Shown here in pieces: positions 21,233-31,126 of a stretch of 64,000 bases of DNA. A model generated the notes under the pieces. It did no database searches and was not told the DNA's origin. It worked only from the letters and a program-made list of their open reading frames with translations. A program made the translations under genes and the position numbers. Origin of the DNA: Actinomycetes bacterium (GTDB taxonomy: Bacteria; Actinomycetota; Acidimicrobiia; Acidimicrobiales; RAAP-2); NCBI GenBank assembly GCA_021837305.1, contig JAKBGV010000003.1, positions 1 through 64,000 of the forward strand, read 5' to 3'. Within the stretch, counting starts at the first letter, position 1. Each line of letters starts with the position of its first letter.

Positions 21233-22654
21233 ATGAGTCGAGACACGGGGGTGCACATGACGCGTGAACTGTTCCAGGAGTCGGCGAGTTCGCTGGCACG
21301 AATGATCCGAAGTGGCGAGACGACCGCCCGTGCGGTCGCCGAGGCCCACCTCGCGCGCATCGAGGCCGTGAACGATTCGGTCAACGCCGTCGTCGAGGTT
21401 CGCCCGAACGAGGTCCTGGCCGCCGCGGACGCCGCCGACGAGCAGCTCGCCGCCGGGCGTCCACTCGGACCCCTGCACGGCGTACCGTTCACCGTCAAGA
21501 CCAACATCGACGTGACGGGCTACGCCACCACCGAGGGGACCGCGGCGCTCGCCGACCGCGTGGCGCCGAGCGACTCGCCCACCGTTGAGCGCATGCGCGC
21601 GGCGGGAGGGGTGATGCTCGCGCGCACGAACATGCCCGACCTCGGGCTTCGTATCAACACCGAATCGTCGCTCTACGGGGCCGCGCACAACCCGTGGCGC
21701 CACGGCCACACGACAGGCGGCTCCTCGGGCGGGGAGGCCGCGTCGATCGCGGCGGGGATGAGCCCGATTGGACTCGGCAACGACATCGGTGGTTCGCTGC
21801 GCAATCCGGCCTACGCCTGCGGCATCGCGTCGATCAAGCCGTCTCGCGGGCGCGTGCCGATGGCTAACGTCACCGACCCCATCGAACGTCCCATCAACGC
21901 CCAACTCATGCTCGCCGAGGGTGTGCTCGCACGACACGTCGCTGACGTGCGACTCGGCTTGTCGGTCGTGATGGGTTCGCACCCGCGGGACCCCCAGTCG
22001 GTCGACGTGCCCCTCGGCGGTCGCCCAGTAGCACGCCGGGTCGCCCTCGTGCCCGAGCCGAGTGGGGGAGCGACGCACCCTGACGTGGCCGAGGGGGTTC
22101 GAGTCGCCGGACGCGCCCTCGAGGAGGCGGGCTACGAGGTTGACGAGGTCGAGCCACCGAAGCTCTTCGAGGCGTACCTGGCCTGGACCGAGCTCATGAT
22201 GACGAGTCTGAAGGTCGCCGCACCCCTCTTTGTGCCGCTCCTCGGCGATGACGGTCGGCGTTTCCTCGAGCTCACGACGGTGGAGTTCCCGGCGACCGAC
22301 GAGGCGCTCTACGCGATGCACCAGTCCCGATTCGCGGTCGAACGGGCCTGGCGCGAATTCATGGAGTCCTACCCCCTGATCGTCGGGCCGACCTGGACCC
22401 AGCCACCCTTCGAGCACGGTTTTGACATCATCGACCAGGAGTCGGCGATGGCCGTCTCGGAACTGTTCCGCTTCGTGCTGCCAGCGAACCTGATGGGCCT
22501 GCCGGCCGCGTGCGTGCCGACTGGCGTCGCCGGCGGGTTGCCGACGGGCGCGCAGATCATCGGCACCATGTTCCGTGACGACCTCTGCCTGGACGCCGCG
22601 GAGGCGGTGGAACGTGCGGTCGGTGTCCTGACCCCGATCGATCCGCGTCCGTGA
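21233..22654 (+). CDS. Amidase (amidase-signature family)
   Basis: GVPFTVKTNIDV, HTTGGSSGGEAASIAAGMSPIGLGNDIGGSLRNPA. Confidence 0.93.
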   Translation: MSRDTGVHMTRELFQESASSLARMIRSGETTARAVAEAHLARIEAVNDSVNAVVEVRPNEVLAAADAADEQLAAGRPLGPLHGVPFTVKTNIDVTGYATTEGTAALADRVAPSDSPTVERMRAAGGVMLARTNMPDLGLRINTESSLYGAAHNPWRHGHTTGGSSGGEAASIAAGMSPIGLGNDIGGSLRNPAYACGIASIKPSRGRVPMANVTDPIERPINAQLMLAEGVLARHVADVRLGLSVVMGSHPRDPQSVDVPLGGRPVARRVALVPEPSGGATHPDVAEGVRVAGRALEEAGYEVDEVEPPKLFEAYLAWTELMMTSLKVAAPLFVPLLGDDGRRFLELTTVEFPATDEALYAMHQSRFAVERAWREFMESYPLIVGPTWTQPPFEHGFDIIDQESAMAVSELFRFVLPANLMGLPAACVPTGVAGGLPTGAQIIGTMFRDDLCLDAAEAVERAVGVLTPIDPRP

Positions 22655-23100
22655 GCGTTGTCGTACGGGCGATCACGCGCGCCGAGGTCCCCGACGCGGT
22701 GGCGCTCATCGTCGAGGGGACGTTGGCCCCGGGTAGCGAACGGCCCGACGAGGTGGACGAGTACTGGCGCGCGGCGCTCGCGACGCGCGATCGCGGCGGC
22801 GAGGTCCTCGTCGCCGTCGACGGCGACGACGTGGTCGGGGTCTGTCAGGTTCTCATCTTTCCCCACTTCCAACACACCGGCGGCTGGTGTTGTGAGCTCG
22901 AGAGTGTCTACGTGCGCGGCGATCGACGGGGCGGGGGAATCGGTTCGGCGATGCTGGGCGCCGCGGAGTCGCTCGCGCGCGACGCCGGTTGCTACCGCAT
23001 ACAACTCACCAGTCGCAATCCTCGCCTCGCCGCCCACCGGTTCTACCGGGCGCTCGGCTACGAACAGATGAGCCAGGGCTTCAAGAAGACGCTGGGGTGA
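22651..23100 (+). CDS. GNAT-family N-acetyltransferase
   Basis: LESVYVRGDRRGGGIGSAMLGAAESLARDAGCYRIQLTS...AHRFYRALGYE. Confidence 0.88.
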   Translation: MSVVVRAITRAEVPDAVALIVEGTLAPGSERPDEVDEYWRAALATRDRGGEVLVAVDGDDVVGVCQVLIFPHFQHTGGWCCELESVYVRGDRRGGGIGSAMLGAAESLARDAGCYRIQLTSRNPRLAAHRFYRALGYEQMSQGFKKTLG

Positions 23101-23578
23101 CCTCGCGAAGCGAACCGTCGTCGACGTCAAAGACGAAGCCGCGCACGTCGGTGCCGTCCACGAAGGGGCTCGAACGAAGGGCGGCCACCGTCTCTCGGAC
23201 GTCGGCGTCGACGTCGCGGTAGGCACCCAGTCGAAAGGGCGGGCGAAAGCCGATGTCGGCGGTGATCGCGTCGGCCAGCTCCTCTTCGACGAATGACTCG
23301 AGGCCACAGCGGGTGTGGTGGATGACCATGATCGCCCGGGTGCCGAGCAGTCGCTGGCTGAGCAACAACGAACGAACGGCGTCGTCGGTCGCGAGTCCGC
23401 CGGCGTTACGGATCAGGTGCGCCTCGCCGAGCTCGAGGCCGAGGGTCCCGAACAGGTCGAGTCGTGAGTCCATGCAGGTCAACACGGCGAGGTGACGTTG
23501 GGGCTCGGTGGGTAGCACCTGGTGGCCGTGACGGGCGACGTAGGCGCGGTTGTTGGCGAGGAGCTCGTTGATAATCAC
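23081..23578 (-). CDS. Beta-class carbonic anhydrase-like protein
   Basis: VLTCMDSRLD, NAGGLATDDAVRSLLLSQ, VIHHTRCGLE; GTG start at 23578 (VIINELLANN). Confidence 0.88.
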   Translation of the reverse strand: MIINELLANNRAYVARHGHQVLPTEPQRHLAVLTCMDSRLDLFGTLGLELGEAHLIRNAGGLATDDAVRSLLLSQRLLGTRAIMVIHHTRCGLESFVEEELADAITADIGFRPPFRLGAYRDVDADVRETVAALRSSPFVDGTDVRGFVFDVDDGSLREVTPASS

Positions 23579-23623
23579 GCGGCCAGTGTAGGGAGACTCG
23601 CTACGCTCGACACGGAGGTGCAT

Positions 23624-23977
23624 ATGGAACACAACGACGAGGTGCGGGCCGAACTTCGCCAGCCGGCACTCGACCTGCGCGCGATGATTCCCGAGGTTCT
23701 GAAGGGCTATTCGGCGATGTCTCACGCGGCGATGGCCGACGGCGAGCTCTCAACCGGGTTCAAGGAGCTGTTGGCCCTGGTCGTGGCCATCACCCGTCAA
23801 TGCGACGGGTGCGTCGTCTCCCACGCCCGCGGCGCGGCGCGCTCGGGCGTGACCCGCCAGCAGGTCGCCGAGGCCGTCGGTGTGTCGATCATGATGAACG
23901 GCGGTCCGGGCACCGTCTGGGGCCCTCGCGCGCTGCGGTCCTTCGACGAGGCGGTCGAGGCTCGTCGAGCCGACTAA
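23624..23977 (+). CDS. Carboxymuconolactone decarboxylase/AhpD-family protein
   Basis: LLALVVAITRQCDGCVVSHARGAARSGVTRQQVAEAVGV (CxxC-x-H). Confidence 0.87.
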   Translation: MEHNDEVRAELRQPALDLRAMIPEVLKGYSAMSHAAMADGELSTGFKELLALVVAITRQCDGCVVSHARGAARSGVTRQQVAEAVGVSIMMNGGPGTVWGPRALRSFDEAVEARRAD

Positions 23978-25245
23978 TCGAACGTGAACGGCAGGTGTTT
24001 GATGCCGTTGACGAAGTTGGAGGCGAGCGGGTCCGGCGACGCCGTCGCGTGGATCGTCGGGTACTGACCCAGCAGTCGTCGCCACATCACCGTGATCTCG
24101 CGTCGCGCGAGGTGGGCACCGAGGCAGAAGTGCGGGCCGGGTGCGCCGAAGCCGAGGTGTGGGTTGGGCGTGCGACCGACGTCAAAGACGGCGGGGTCCG
24201 AAAAGACCGCCTCGTCGCGATTGGCGGAGTTGTAGAAGAGCAGCACCTTGTCCCCGGCTCGCAACTCGACCCCCGACAGCGTGAAGTCGCTCGCGAGCGT
24301 GCGTCGCATCCAGATCACGGGCGACGCCCACCGCACGATCTCGTCAGTCGCGGTCGCGGCGAGTCCCTCGAAGTCGTTCGCGAGGCGCTCTCGCTGGTCG
24401 GTGAAGCGAGTGAAGGCATCGAGCGCGTGTGCGATGGCGGTACGCGTCGTCTCGTTGCCTGCGGTGACCAACAGGACGAAGAAGGACGCGAGTTCCTGTT
24501 GGGTAAGTCGCTCGGATTCGATCTCGGCGTTGACCAGGGAACTGGTGATGTCGTCGACGGGGTGCTCGCGCCGATACGCGCCGAGCTCGTGCATCAGCCC
24601 GGTCAGCGTCGCCCCGGCGTCGAGGAAGGCGACGACGGGGTCGGTCCCCTCGGGAACGTACTCGGGGTCGCCCGCTGAGAGGATGACGTTGGAGCACCGA
24701 AGGACCGTGCCGTACTCACTGGCGGGGATGCCCATCATGGTCCCGATGATCGCGAGGGGGAAGGGGGCGGCGACGTCGGTGACGAAATCGCCCGTCCCGT
24801 GGTCAACGGCGTCGTCGACCACCTGCGTGGCGACGCGATCGATGGCGTCTTCGATCGCGCGCACGGTGCGGGGATTGAAAGCGTTGGCGACGATCCGTCG
24901 CAGGCGGGCGTGCTTGGGGTTGTCCGTGGAGATCATGCCCGAGAAGTACTCGACCATCTCGGGGGGTAGGTCGAGCTGGGACACGGCGCCGGGACCCGAC
25001 AGGAAGACCTCGGGATGTCGCGACACGGTCACGATGTCGTCGTAGCGGGTGAGCGCGTAGTAGCCCGGTCCAGGAGGGAACTCGAACGCCGTTCCCTCGA
25101 CGACCGGTTCGTCGAAGTGGGCGATCGGCTGCTCCGTGCGTAGCGTGGCGAACGCGGCTTCGCGCTCGGACCACGGACGGCGCCAGAACGCCATGTCCGA
25201 GAGGTCGATGTCCTCGAGCGGTGGGCCTATCGTGCTCATCGGCAC
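23974..25245 (-). CDS. Cytochrome P450
   Basis: VTAGNETTRTAIAHAL, FGAPGPHFCLGAHLARREITV heme-binding loop. Confidence 0.94.
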   Translation of the reverse strand: MPMSTIGPPLEDIDLSDMAFWRRPWSEREAAFATLRTEQPIAHFDEPVVEGTAFEFPPGPGYYALTRYDDIVTVSRHPEVFLSGPGAVSQLDLPPEMVEYFSGMISTDNPKHARLRRIVANAFNPRTVRAIEDAIDRVATQVVDDAVDHGTGDFVTDVAAPFPLAIIGTMMGIPASEYGTVLRCSNVILSAGDPEYVPEGTDPVVAFLDAGATLTGLMHELGAYRREHPVDDITSSLVNAEIESERLTQQELASFFVLLVTAGNETTRTAIAHALDAFTRFTDQRERLANDFEGLAATATDEIVRWASPVIWMRRTLASDFTLSGVELRAGDKVLLFYNSANRDEAVFSDPAVFDVGRTPNPHLGFGAPGPHFCLGAHLARREITVMWRRLLGQYPTIHATASPDPLASNFVNGIKHLPFTFD

Positions 25246-25300
25246 ATGGTATCGGGGGCCACGAGGTCACGACCGGCGCGCGGTCCGGCAGACTGGTCCA

Positions 25301-25633
25301 GTGGAAGAACTAACCGTCCAGGTCCGCCAAAGCCGTCTGAAGGCGCTCAACGCGCTCATCGACCTGATGCGTCCGGCCGTGCAGGCCGACGGCGGCGACC
25401 TTGTGCTCGTGCGAGCTGACGTCGAGACCGGCGTCGTCGAGGTACAACTCCAGGGCGCGTGCTCGAGCTGTGCGATCTCCTCAGACACCCTCCAGGGTGG
25501 CGTGACGCGGATCCTGACCGATCGCTTGGATTGGGTCACCGAGGTCCTCGGCGGGGTCGACGAGGCGATCGACCCCGAAGACTCCATGTCCCTCGGCACC
25601 GGCGGCTACGTTCCGCGGTACCGGGCCCTCTAG
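25301..25633 (+). CDS. NifU C-terminal-like Fe-S scaffold domain protein
   Basis: ALIDLMRPAVQADGGDLVLVRAD...VEVQLQGACSSCAISSDTLQGGVTRIL. Confidence 0.85.
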   Translation: MEELTVQVRQSRLKALNALIDLMRPAVQADGGDLVLVRADVETGVVEVQLQGACSSCAISSDTLQGGVTRILTDRLDWVTEVLGGVDEAIDPEDSMSLGTGGYVPRYRAL

Positions 25634-25708
25634 AACCCCCGGTCCTAGTTCGGGCTGTTGCTCGCGGGTGTGCGGGACTACGCTTCGCAGTGAGACCGGG
25701 AGGTGACC

Positions 25709-25966
25709 ATGGGTTTGATGGACAAGGTCAAGGAACAGGCGGCGGCGGCGGCGTCGGCGGCCAAGGACGTGGCGCAGAAGGGTCAGGCGAAAGTCGATGA
25801 ACTACAGGCCCGCCGAGCGGCTGACGGCGTGCTGCGCGACTTGGGGCTGACGGTGTACCTCACCAAAGTCGGACGTGGTTCGCCGAACGCCGAGAGCGAC
25901 ATCGACGGTTACGTGGAGACGATCCGCGAGTACGAGAACGAGCACGGTCCAATTCAGCCCGATTGA
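25709..25966 (+). CDS. Small helical hypothetical protein
   Basis: MGLMDKVKEQAAAAASAAKDVAQKGQAKVDELQARRAADGVLRDLGLTVYLTKVGRGS...; in-frame ATG with GGGAGGTGACC upstream. Confidence 0.7.
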   Translation: MGLMDKVKEQAAAAASAAKDVAQKGQAKVDELQARRAADGVLRDLGLTVYLTKVGRGSPNAESDIDGYVETIREYENEHGPIQPD

Positions 25967-26002
25967 CGATTAACGCCGTGAGGTCACGAGCGACGTTTGT
26001 GG

Positions 26003-26037
26003 CCGTATTATTTAGTTAGGTGAACTAATGGATACGG
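26003..26037. promoter_or_regulatory. Candidate MarR operator: 35-bp interrupted palindrome CCGTAT-TATT-TAGTTAGGTGAACTA-ATGG-ATACGG
   Basis: Core TTAGTT(26012-26017)-AGGTG-AACTAA(26023-26028) and outer arms CCGTAT/ATACGG share the same centre (26020); just upstream of a marR gene. Confidence 0.72.
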
Positions 26038-26065
26038 TGATGAACGATGGAAACGGTGACGAACG
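26028..26065 (+). repeat. 19-bp tandem duplication (17/19 identical) spanning the marR start codon
   Basis: ATGGATACGGTGATGAACG (26028-26046) followed by ATGGAAACGGTGACGAACG (26047-26065). Confidence 0.9.
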
Positions 26066-26472
26066 AAACCGCGACGCGGCTCCGGTACGCGATCACACGG
26101 CTGAACCGGCGGCTGCGCCAGTCGGCGTTGGGCGGCGTCTCGCCGGCCCAGGCGTCGCTGCTCGCAGTGGTGAGCCGACTCAAGCGTCCCTCGCTCGGTG
26201 ACCTCGCTACGGCCGAGCAGATCTCACCGCCGTCGGTGACCCGCCTCGTTCGCGACATGGAACGGCTCGGCCTGATCGAGCGGGTAGCCGATGACGTCGA
26301 CCGGCGTTGTACGCGCGTGACGATCACCGCGTCGGGTCGCCACGAGCTAGCGGCGATCCGCCGGCGTAAGGACGAATTCCTAGAGCGAGCCCTGGACGCA
26401 CTACCCGAGGCCGAACGTCGTCGCGCCGGCGAGTTGGCAACGCTGCTCGAGACCATCCTGGAGCAATCGTGA
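26047..26472 (+). CDS. MarR-family transcriptional regulator
   Basis: LGDLATAEQISPPSVTRLVRDMERLGLIERVADDVDRRCTRVTITASGRHEL. Confidence 0.9.
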   Translation: METVTNETATRLRYAITRLNRRLRQSALGGVSPAQASLLAVVSRLKRPSLGDLATAEQISPPSVTRLVRDMERLGLIERVADDVDRRCTRVTITASGRHELAAIRRRKDEFLERALDALPEAERRRAGELATLLETILEQS

Positions 26473-27716
26473 GCGCCGTCGCCACGTTCTCGTCGCGGAC
26501 GTTCGCGGCGTTGCGGGTCCGCAACTTCCGTCTCTACTTCATTGGCCAGTTGATCTCGACGTCGGGGACGTGGATGCAGTCCGTAGCCCAGGGATGGCTC
26601 TTGTTGCAGATAACGGGCTCATCAGTGGACCTCGGGATCGCGGTCGCCCTGCAATACGTCCCGATGTTGGTGCTCGGCTCGTACGGGGGTCTCGTCGCGG
26701 ACCGCCACGAGAAGCGCCGCATCCTCTACGCGACCCAGTCAGGGGCGGGCGTGCTCGCGTTGGTCCTGGGTGTGCTCGTCACGACTCATCACGTCAACGT
26801 CGCTTCCATCTACGTCATCGCGGCCCTGCTCGGCGTGGTCAACCTCTTCGACCTGCCCGCGCGCCAGTCCTTCGTCCAGGAGATGGTCGGGCGCGACCTC
26901 ATCGCCAACGCCGTGAGTCTCAACAGCGTCTTGATGAACTCGGGTCGGCTCATCGGGCCGTCGATCGCCGCGACGCTCATCGCCCTCGTCGGCACGGCGG
27001 CCTGTTTCTACGCCAACGCGGCGTCCTTCATCGCGGTCATCGTCGCCCTGGCGCTGATGCGGAGCGCGGACTTCATGACGATGAAGACCGTCGAACGCGA
27101 GAAGGGTCAGTTGCGACTCGGACTGCGCTACGTCATGGAGACGCCGCAACTACGTAACGTGATCATCGCCGTGGCGGTGGTCGGCACCTTCGCCTTCAAC
27201 TTCACCGTGACACTGCCCGTCTTCGCCCACGTGACGTTTCACCAGGAGAACGCGGCCAACTACGGCCTGTTGCTCGGGGCCATGGGGCTCGGTGCGGTGG
27301 TCGGCGGCCTCGTGATCGCCCATCGATCGAATCCCACCCCGCAGCTGCTAGCCGGTCTCGCACTCGGCTTCGGGCTGTTCATGACGTTGACGGCCTTCGC
27401 GCCGTCGATGCGACTAGCGGCGCTGGCGCTCGTGCCCACGGGGGCGTTCTCGATCGCGTTCATGTCCACGGCGAATTCGACCCTGCAGTTGAATTCGAGT
27501 CAGTCGATGCGCGGACGGGTCATGAGCCTGTACGGCGTCGCCTTCATGGGCGTGACACCAATCGGGGCACCGCTGATCGGACTGATCATCGCCCAGAGCG
27601 ACCCTCGCATGGGTCTCTTCACCGGCGCCGCGCTGACCCTGGTGACGGCCGTCGGGCTACTTGTGTCGCTACGCGGCGGTTTCGCCCGACGCCCGGTGGC
27701 CGAAGCACTCAGCTAG
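26469..27716 (+). CDS. MFS transporter
   Basis: FRLYFIGQLISTSGTWMQSVAQGWLLLQITGS; about 12 hydrophobic segments; 4-nt overlap with marR. Confidence 0.88.
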   Translation: MSAVATFSSRTFAALRVRNFRLYFIGQLISTSGTWMQSVAQGWLLLQITGSSVDLGIAVALQYVPMLVLGSYGGLVADRHEKRRILYATQSGAGVLALVLGVLVTTHHVNVASIYVIAALLGVVNLFDLPARQSFVQEMVGRDLIANAVSLNSVLMNSGRLIGPSIAATLIALVGTAACFYANAASFIAVIVALALMRSADFMTMKTVEREKGQLRLGLRYVMETPQLRNVIIAVAVVGTFAFNFTVTLPVFAHVTFHQENAANYGLLLGAMGLGAVVGGLVIAHRSNPTPQLLAGLALGFGLFMTLTAFAPSMRLAALALVPTGAFSIAFMSTANSTLQLNSSQSMRGRVMSLYGVAFMGVTPIGAPLIGLIIAQSDPRMGLFTGAALTLVTAVGLLVSLRGGFARRPVAEALS

Positions 27717-28935
27717 GCCGGGGCTCCTTGGGCAGGCCCAGGGCGCGCTCGCCGATGATGTTGCGCTGGATCTCGGCCGTGCCACCCCAGATGGTCTCGG
27801 AGCGCGAGAAGAAGAACGACGCCTGAAGGTCCGAGACGGGGTAGTCCGCGCGTCCCCGCCGCAGACCACCGGTGTCGGCGTTTGTGCCCTGGGTGCCCGT
27901 GAGGACCTGGCCACTCATGCCCAGCGCGTCAATGGCGAGTTCCATCATCTCGCGATGGGTCTCGGACCAGAACATCTTGTTGCACGCGCCAAGCAGGGCG
28001 GCGTCGTGGGTCCCGTTGAGCGCGTCGGTCAGCGATCGATACCCGTTAATCTCCATGATCTTGATCTTCGACCATGATCGCACCAGACGGTCACGCGTCA
28101 ACCGGTCGACGCGACGCGGCCGGTGCTGTGCCTCCTCCACGATCGCCTCCCACTCCTTCAGGAACCGTCGGTAACCGGTGGTGGACGACGAGCCGCGCTC
28201 GAAGCCGAGCGTGGTCATCGCGACCTTCCAGCCATTGTTCACACCACCCACGACGTTGCCGCGCGGGCACCGGGCGTTGGTGAAGAAGACCTCGTTGAAC
28301 TCGGCGGTGCCGTCAACCTGGGTGATCGGACGTACGTCCACGCCCGGCTGGTGCATCGGCACCAGCAGGTAGCTGATGCCCGCGTGCTGGGGCGCTGCGG
28401 GATCGGTGCGCGCGAGCAAGAAGACGTAGTCCGCGTGCTGGGCCTGGGTCGTCCAGACCTTCTGACCGTTGATCACCCACTCGTCACCGTCGAGGACCGC
28501 GCTGGTCTTGAGACTCGCGAGGTCCGAGCCCGAGTTGGGCTCGGAGAAGCCCTGGCACCACCCGATCGATCCGCGCAGGATGCCCGGGATGAACTCGCGC
28601 TTCTGCTCCTCGGTGCCCCACTGCAGGATCGTCGGACCCACCAGGGTGTCGCCGAAGAAGTCCGCGCGCATCGGTGCACCGGCTTTGGCGAATTCCTCGT
28701 TGAGTACCACCTGCTCGAGCAAGGAGAGGCCCTTGCCGCCGTACTCGGTTGGCCAGCCGGCACAGATCCAGCCACCTTCGAACAACTTCTCGGTCCAACG
28801 CTCGTTGAAGGCGGTGCGCTCAGCGCCCGAGAGTGAGAAGTCTGGCTCGAACCAGCCTTCGGGCAGGTTCGCTTCGAGCCAGTCGCGGATCTGGGCGCGG
28901 AAGGCCTCGGCTTCGGGGGGGTAGGTCAAGTCCAT
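27709..28935 (-). CDS. Acyl-CoA dehydrogenase
   Basis: GWCQGFSEPNSGSDLASLKTSA, RSETIWGGTAEIQRNIIGERALGLP. Confidence 0.94.
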   Translation of the reverse strand: MDLTYPPEAEAFRAQIRDWLEANLPEGWFEPDFSLSGAERTAFNERWTEKLFEGGWICAGWPTEYGGKGLSLLEQVVLNEEFAKAGAPMRADFFGDTLVGPTILQWGTEEQKREFIPGILRGSIGWCQGFSEPNSGSDLASLKTSAVLDGDEWVINGQKVWTTQAQHADYVFLLARTDPAAPQHAGISYLLVPMHQPGVDVRPITQVDGTAEFNEVFFTNARCPRGNVVGGVNNGWKVAMTTLGFERGSSSTTGYRRFLKEWEAIVEEAQHRPRRVDRLTRDRLVRSWSKIKIMEINGYRSLTDALNGTHDAALLGACNKMFWSETHREMMELAIDALGMSGQVLTGTQGTNADTGGLRRGRADYPVSDLQASFFFSRSETIWGGTAEIQRNIIGERALGLPKEPRPS

Positions 28936-29036
28936 ACCGGCAGCGTAGTCACGACGCTGTAGCGCGTGCTTGGGGCATTTGTGCTGATGGCGGAATTAGG
29001 CGAGAATGAGTCCTCGTCGAGACCGAAAGTTGGCCC

Positions 29037-30407
29037 GTGCCCCGTTCGATTCGTCAAACCATCGCCGAGACCAGGGCGTCCTGGGCCCGCTCGCGCGCGA
29101 TCACGCTGCCGCCGGCGATTCCAGCGCGTGCGCCACAGCCGGGCAAGCACCGCATCGCGTTCCTCGTCTACCGGGGCAACCCTCGTTGCGGTGGCCAGGG
29201 CGTCTACACGCGCCACCTCACCCGTGAGCTGGTGGCGTTGGGGCACAGTGTCGAGGTCTTCGCTGGTCCGCCGTGGCCCGAACTCGATGACGGGGTCGGG
29301 TTCACGCCGGTGCGTGGCCTGGACCTCTATCGCGACCCCGACCCCTTCCGCATCCCAGCCCCCTCGGAGTTCACCTCGCTCGCGGACCTGACCGAGTTCG
29401 CCGTGATGCTGAGCGCGGGGTTCGGCGAGCCGCTCGCCTTCTCACGTCGCATCCGACGCATCCTGAACGCTCGACGGGGGGACTTCGACCTCGTCCACGA
29501 CGACCAGTGCCTCGGCAGTGGGATCCTTGGCCTGCACCGCGACGGCTGGCCGTTACTCGAGACGCTCCATCACCCGATCACCGTCGACCGCACGATCGCC
29601 CTCGACCACGCCGAAACCCGGCTCGCACGGTCCACGACGCGGCGCTGGTTCGGATTCCTGCGCATGCAGGTGCGTGTCGCGCGACGGCTACCCGCCGTGC
29701 TGACGGTCTCACACAACTCCAAGGTGGACATCAACGCCCAGATGCACGTCCCCCTCGACCGGATGACCGTCGTACCGGTCGGTGTCGACCACACCGTCTT
29801 TCGTCCGTACGCGGACGTGGCCAAGCGCCCCGGTCGGCTCATGGTGACCTCCAGCAGCGACGTGCCCATGAAAGGACTTGTCCCGCTGCTCGAGGCGATC
29901 GCGAAGTTGCGCGTCGAGCGCGACATCGAACTGGTCGTGATCGGTCGCCCGCGACCCGGGGGGCGCGTCGCCCAGGCGCTCGAGCGACTGGGGTTGACCG
30001 ACATCGTGACGACGATATCTGGGGTGAGCGACGAGGAGCTGGCGCGACTCTACGGCGAGGCCGAGGTGGCGATCGTCCCGAGCCTCTACGAGGGGTTCTC
30101 GCTACCGGCGATCGAGGCGATGAGCTGTGGCGTACCGGTCGTGGCCACCACCGGCGGTGCCCTGCCCGAGGTGGTGGGGGTGAGCGGCGAGACGGGCGTG
30201 CTCGTCGAACCCAATGACCCTGAGGCCCTGCTCGTCGCGATCCGCTCGCTGCTCGACGACCCCGCGTTGCGCGAACGCCTCGGCACACGGGGCCGCGAGC
30301 GCGTGATGGAGCGCTTCACCTGGCAGGTCACCGCGCGAGGGACTGCGGCCTGTTACGACGCAATCCTCACCCACCGTCCCCTGCCCGACTCGATGCAGTT
30401 CGACTGA
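29037..30407 (+). CDS. Glycosyltransferase family 4-like (GT-B)
   Basis: NPRCGGQGVYTRHLTRELVALGHSVEVF, VPSLYEGFSLPAIEAMSCGVPVVATTGGALPEVVG. Confidence 0.92.
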   Translation: MPRSIRQTIAETRASWARSRAITLPPAIPARAPQPGKHRIAFLVYRGNPRCGGQGVYTRHLTRELVALGHSVEVFAGPPWPELDDGVGFTPVRGLDLYRDPDPFRIPAPSEFTSLADLTEFAVMLSAGFGEPLAFSRRIRRILNARRGDFDLVHDDQCLGSGILGLHRDGWPLLETLHHPITVDRTIALDHAETRLARSTTRRWFGFLRMQVRVARRLPAVLTVSHNSKVDINAQMHVPLDRMTVVPVGVDHTVFRPYADVAKRPGRLMVTSSSDVPMKGLVPLLEAIAKLRVERDIELVVIGRPRPGGRVAQALERLGLTDIVTTISGVSDEELARLYGEAEVAIVPSLYEGFSLPAIEAMSCGVPVVATTGGALPEVVGVSGETGVLVEPNDPEALLVAIRSLLDDPALRERLGTRGRERVMERFTWQVTARGTAACYDAILTHRPLPDSMQFD

Positions 30408-31126
30408 TGCTGACCGCTGATTACGACCGACTCGGGCTCGTCGCCGGCGAGCGACTCCTCGACTTGGGCTGCGGGTTCGGGCGTCACGCCTTCGAAGCCG
30501 CGCGCCGCGGCGCCGACGTCGTCGCCCTGGACGCCGGACGCGACGAGGTTGAAGGTGTCGTGGCGACCTTCGTGGCGATGATCGAGGCGGGTGAGCTGGT
30601 GGCGGGTGAGGTCCGCGCCGCCGCCGTCCAAGGTGACGCGTTACACCTCCCGTTTCCCGACGGGTCATTTGACCGCGTGATCTGCTCTGAGGTGCTCGAA
30701 CACATCGCCGACGACCGCGCGGCCATGGCCGAACTCGCGCGCGTGCTGCGACCCGGCGGGACGATGGCGATCACCGTGCCACGCTTCTTCCCCGAGCTCG
30801 TGAACTGGGCGCTGTCCGACGAGTACCACCTGGTCCCCGGCGGACACGTGCGTATCTATCGTCGATCGGTCATCGAGGACCGGTTGCGCGGGGTCGGGCT
30901 GCAGGTACGCGGTCACGGCTTCGCGCACGGGCTGCATAGCCCCTACTGGTGGTTGAAGTGCCTCGTGGGGACGACTAACGAGGAGAACCGCTTCGTGCGG
31001 GCCTACCACAAGTTGCTGGTCTGGGACATCGTGAAGCGCCCGGTGATCACGCGACTCGCCGAACGGGTGCTCGCCCCGGTGATGGGCAAGTCCGCCGTGT
31101 ACTACCTCGAAAAGCCGGCGTCGTGA
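30407..31126 (+). CDS. Class I SAM-dependent methyltransferase
   Basis: LLDLGCGFGRHAFEAARRGADVVALDAG, FDRVICSEVLEHIADDRAAMAELARVLRPGGTMAITVP; TGATG overlap with upstream gene. Confidence 0.9.
   Translation: MLTADYDRLGLVAGERLLDLGCGFGRHAFEAARRGADVVALDAGRDEVEGVVATFVAMIEAGELVAGEVRAAAVQGDALHLPFPDGSFDRVICSEVLEHIADDRAAMAELARVLRPGGTMAITVPRFFPELVNWALSDEYHLVPGGHVRIYRRSVIEDRLRGVGLQVRGHGFAHGLHSPYWWLKCLVGTTNEENRFVRAYHKLLVWDIVKRPVITRLAERVLAPVMGKSAVYYLEKPAS

Noticed and set aside
21113-22417. 434-aa antisense ORF opposite the amidase
   Set aside because: Shadow ORF with biased composition; amidase signature is on the + strand.
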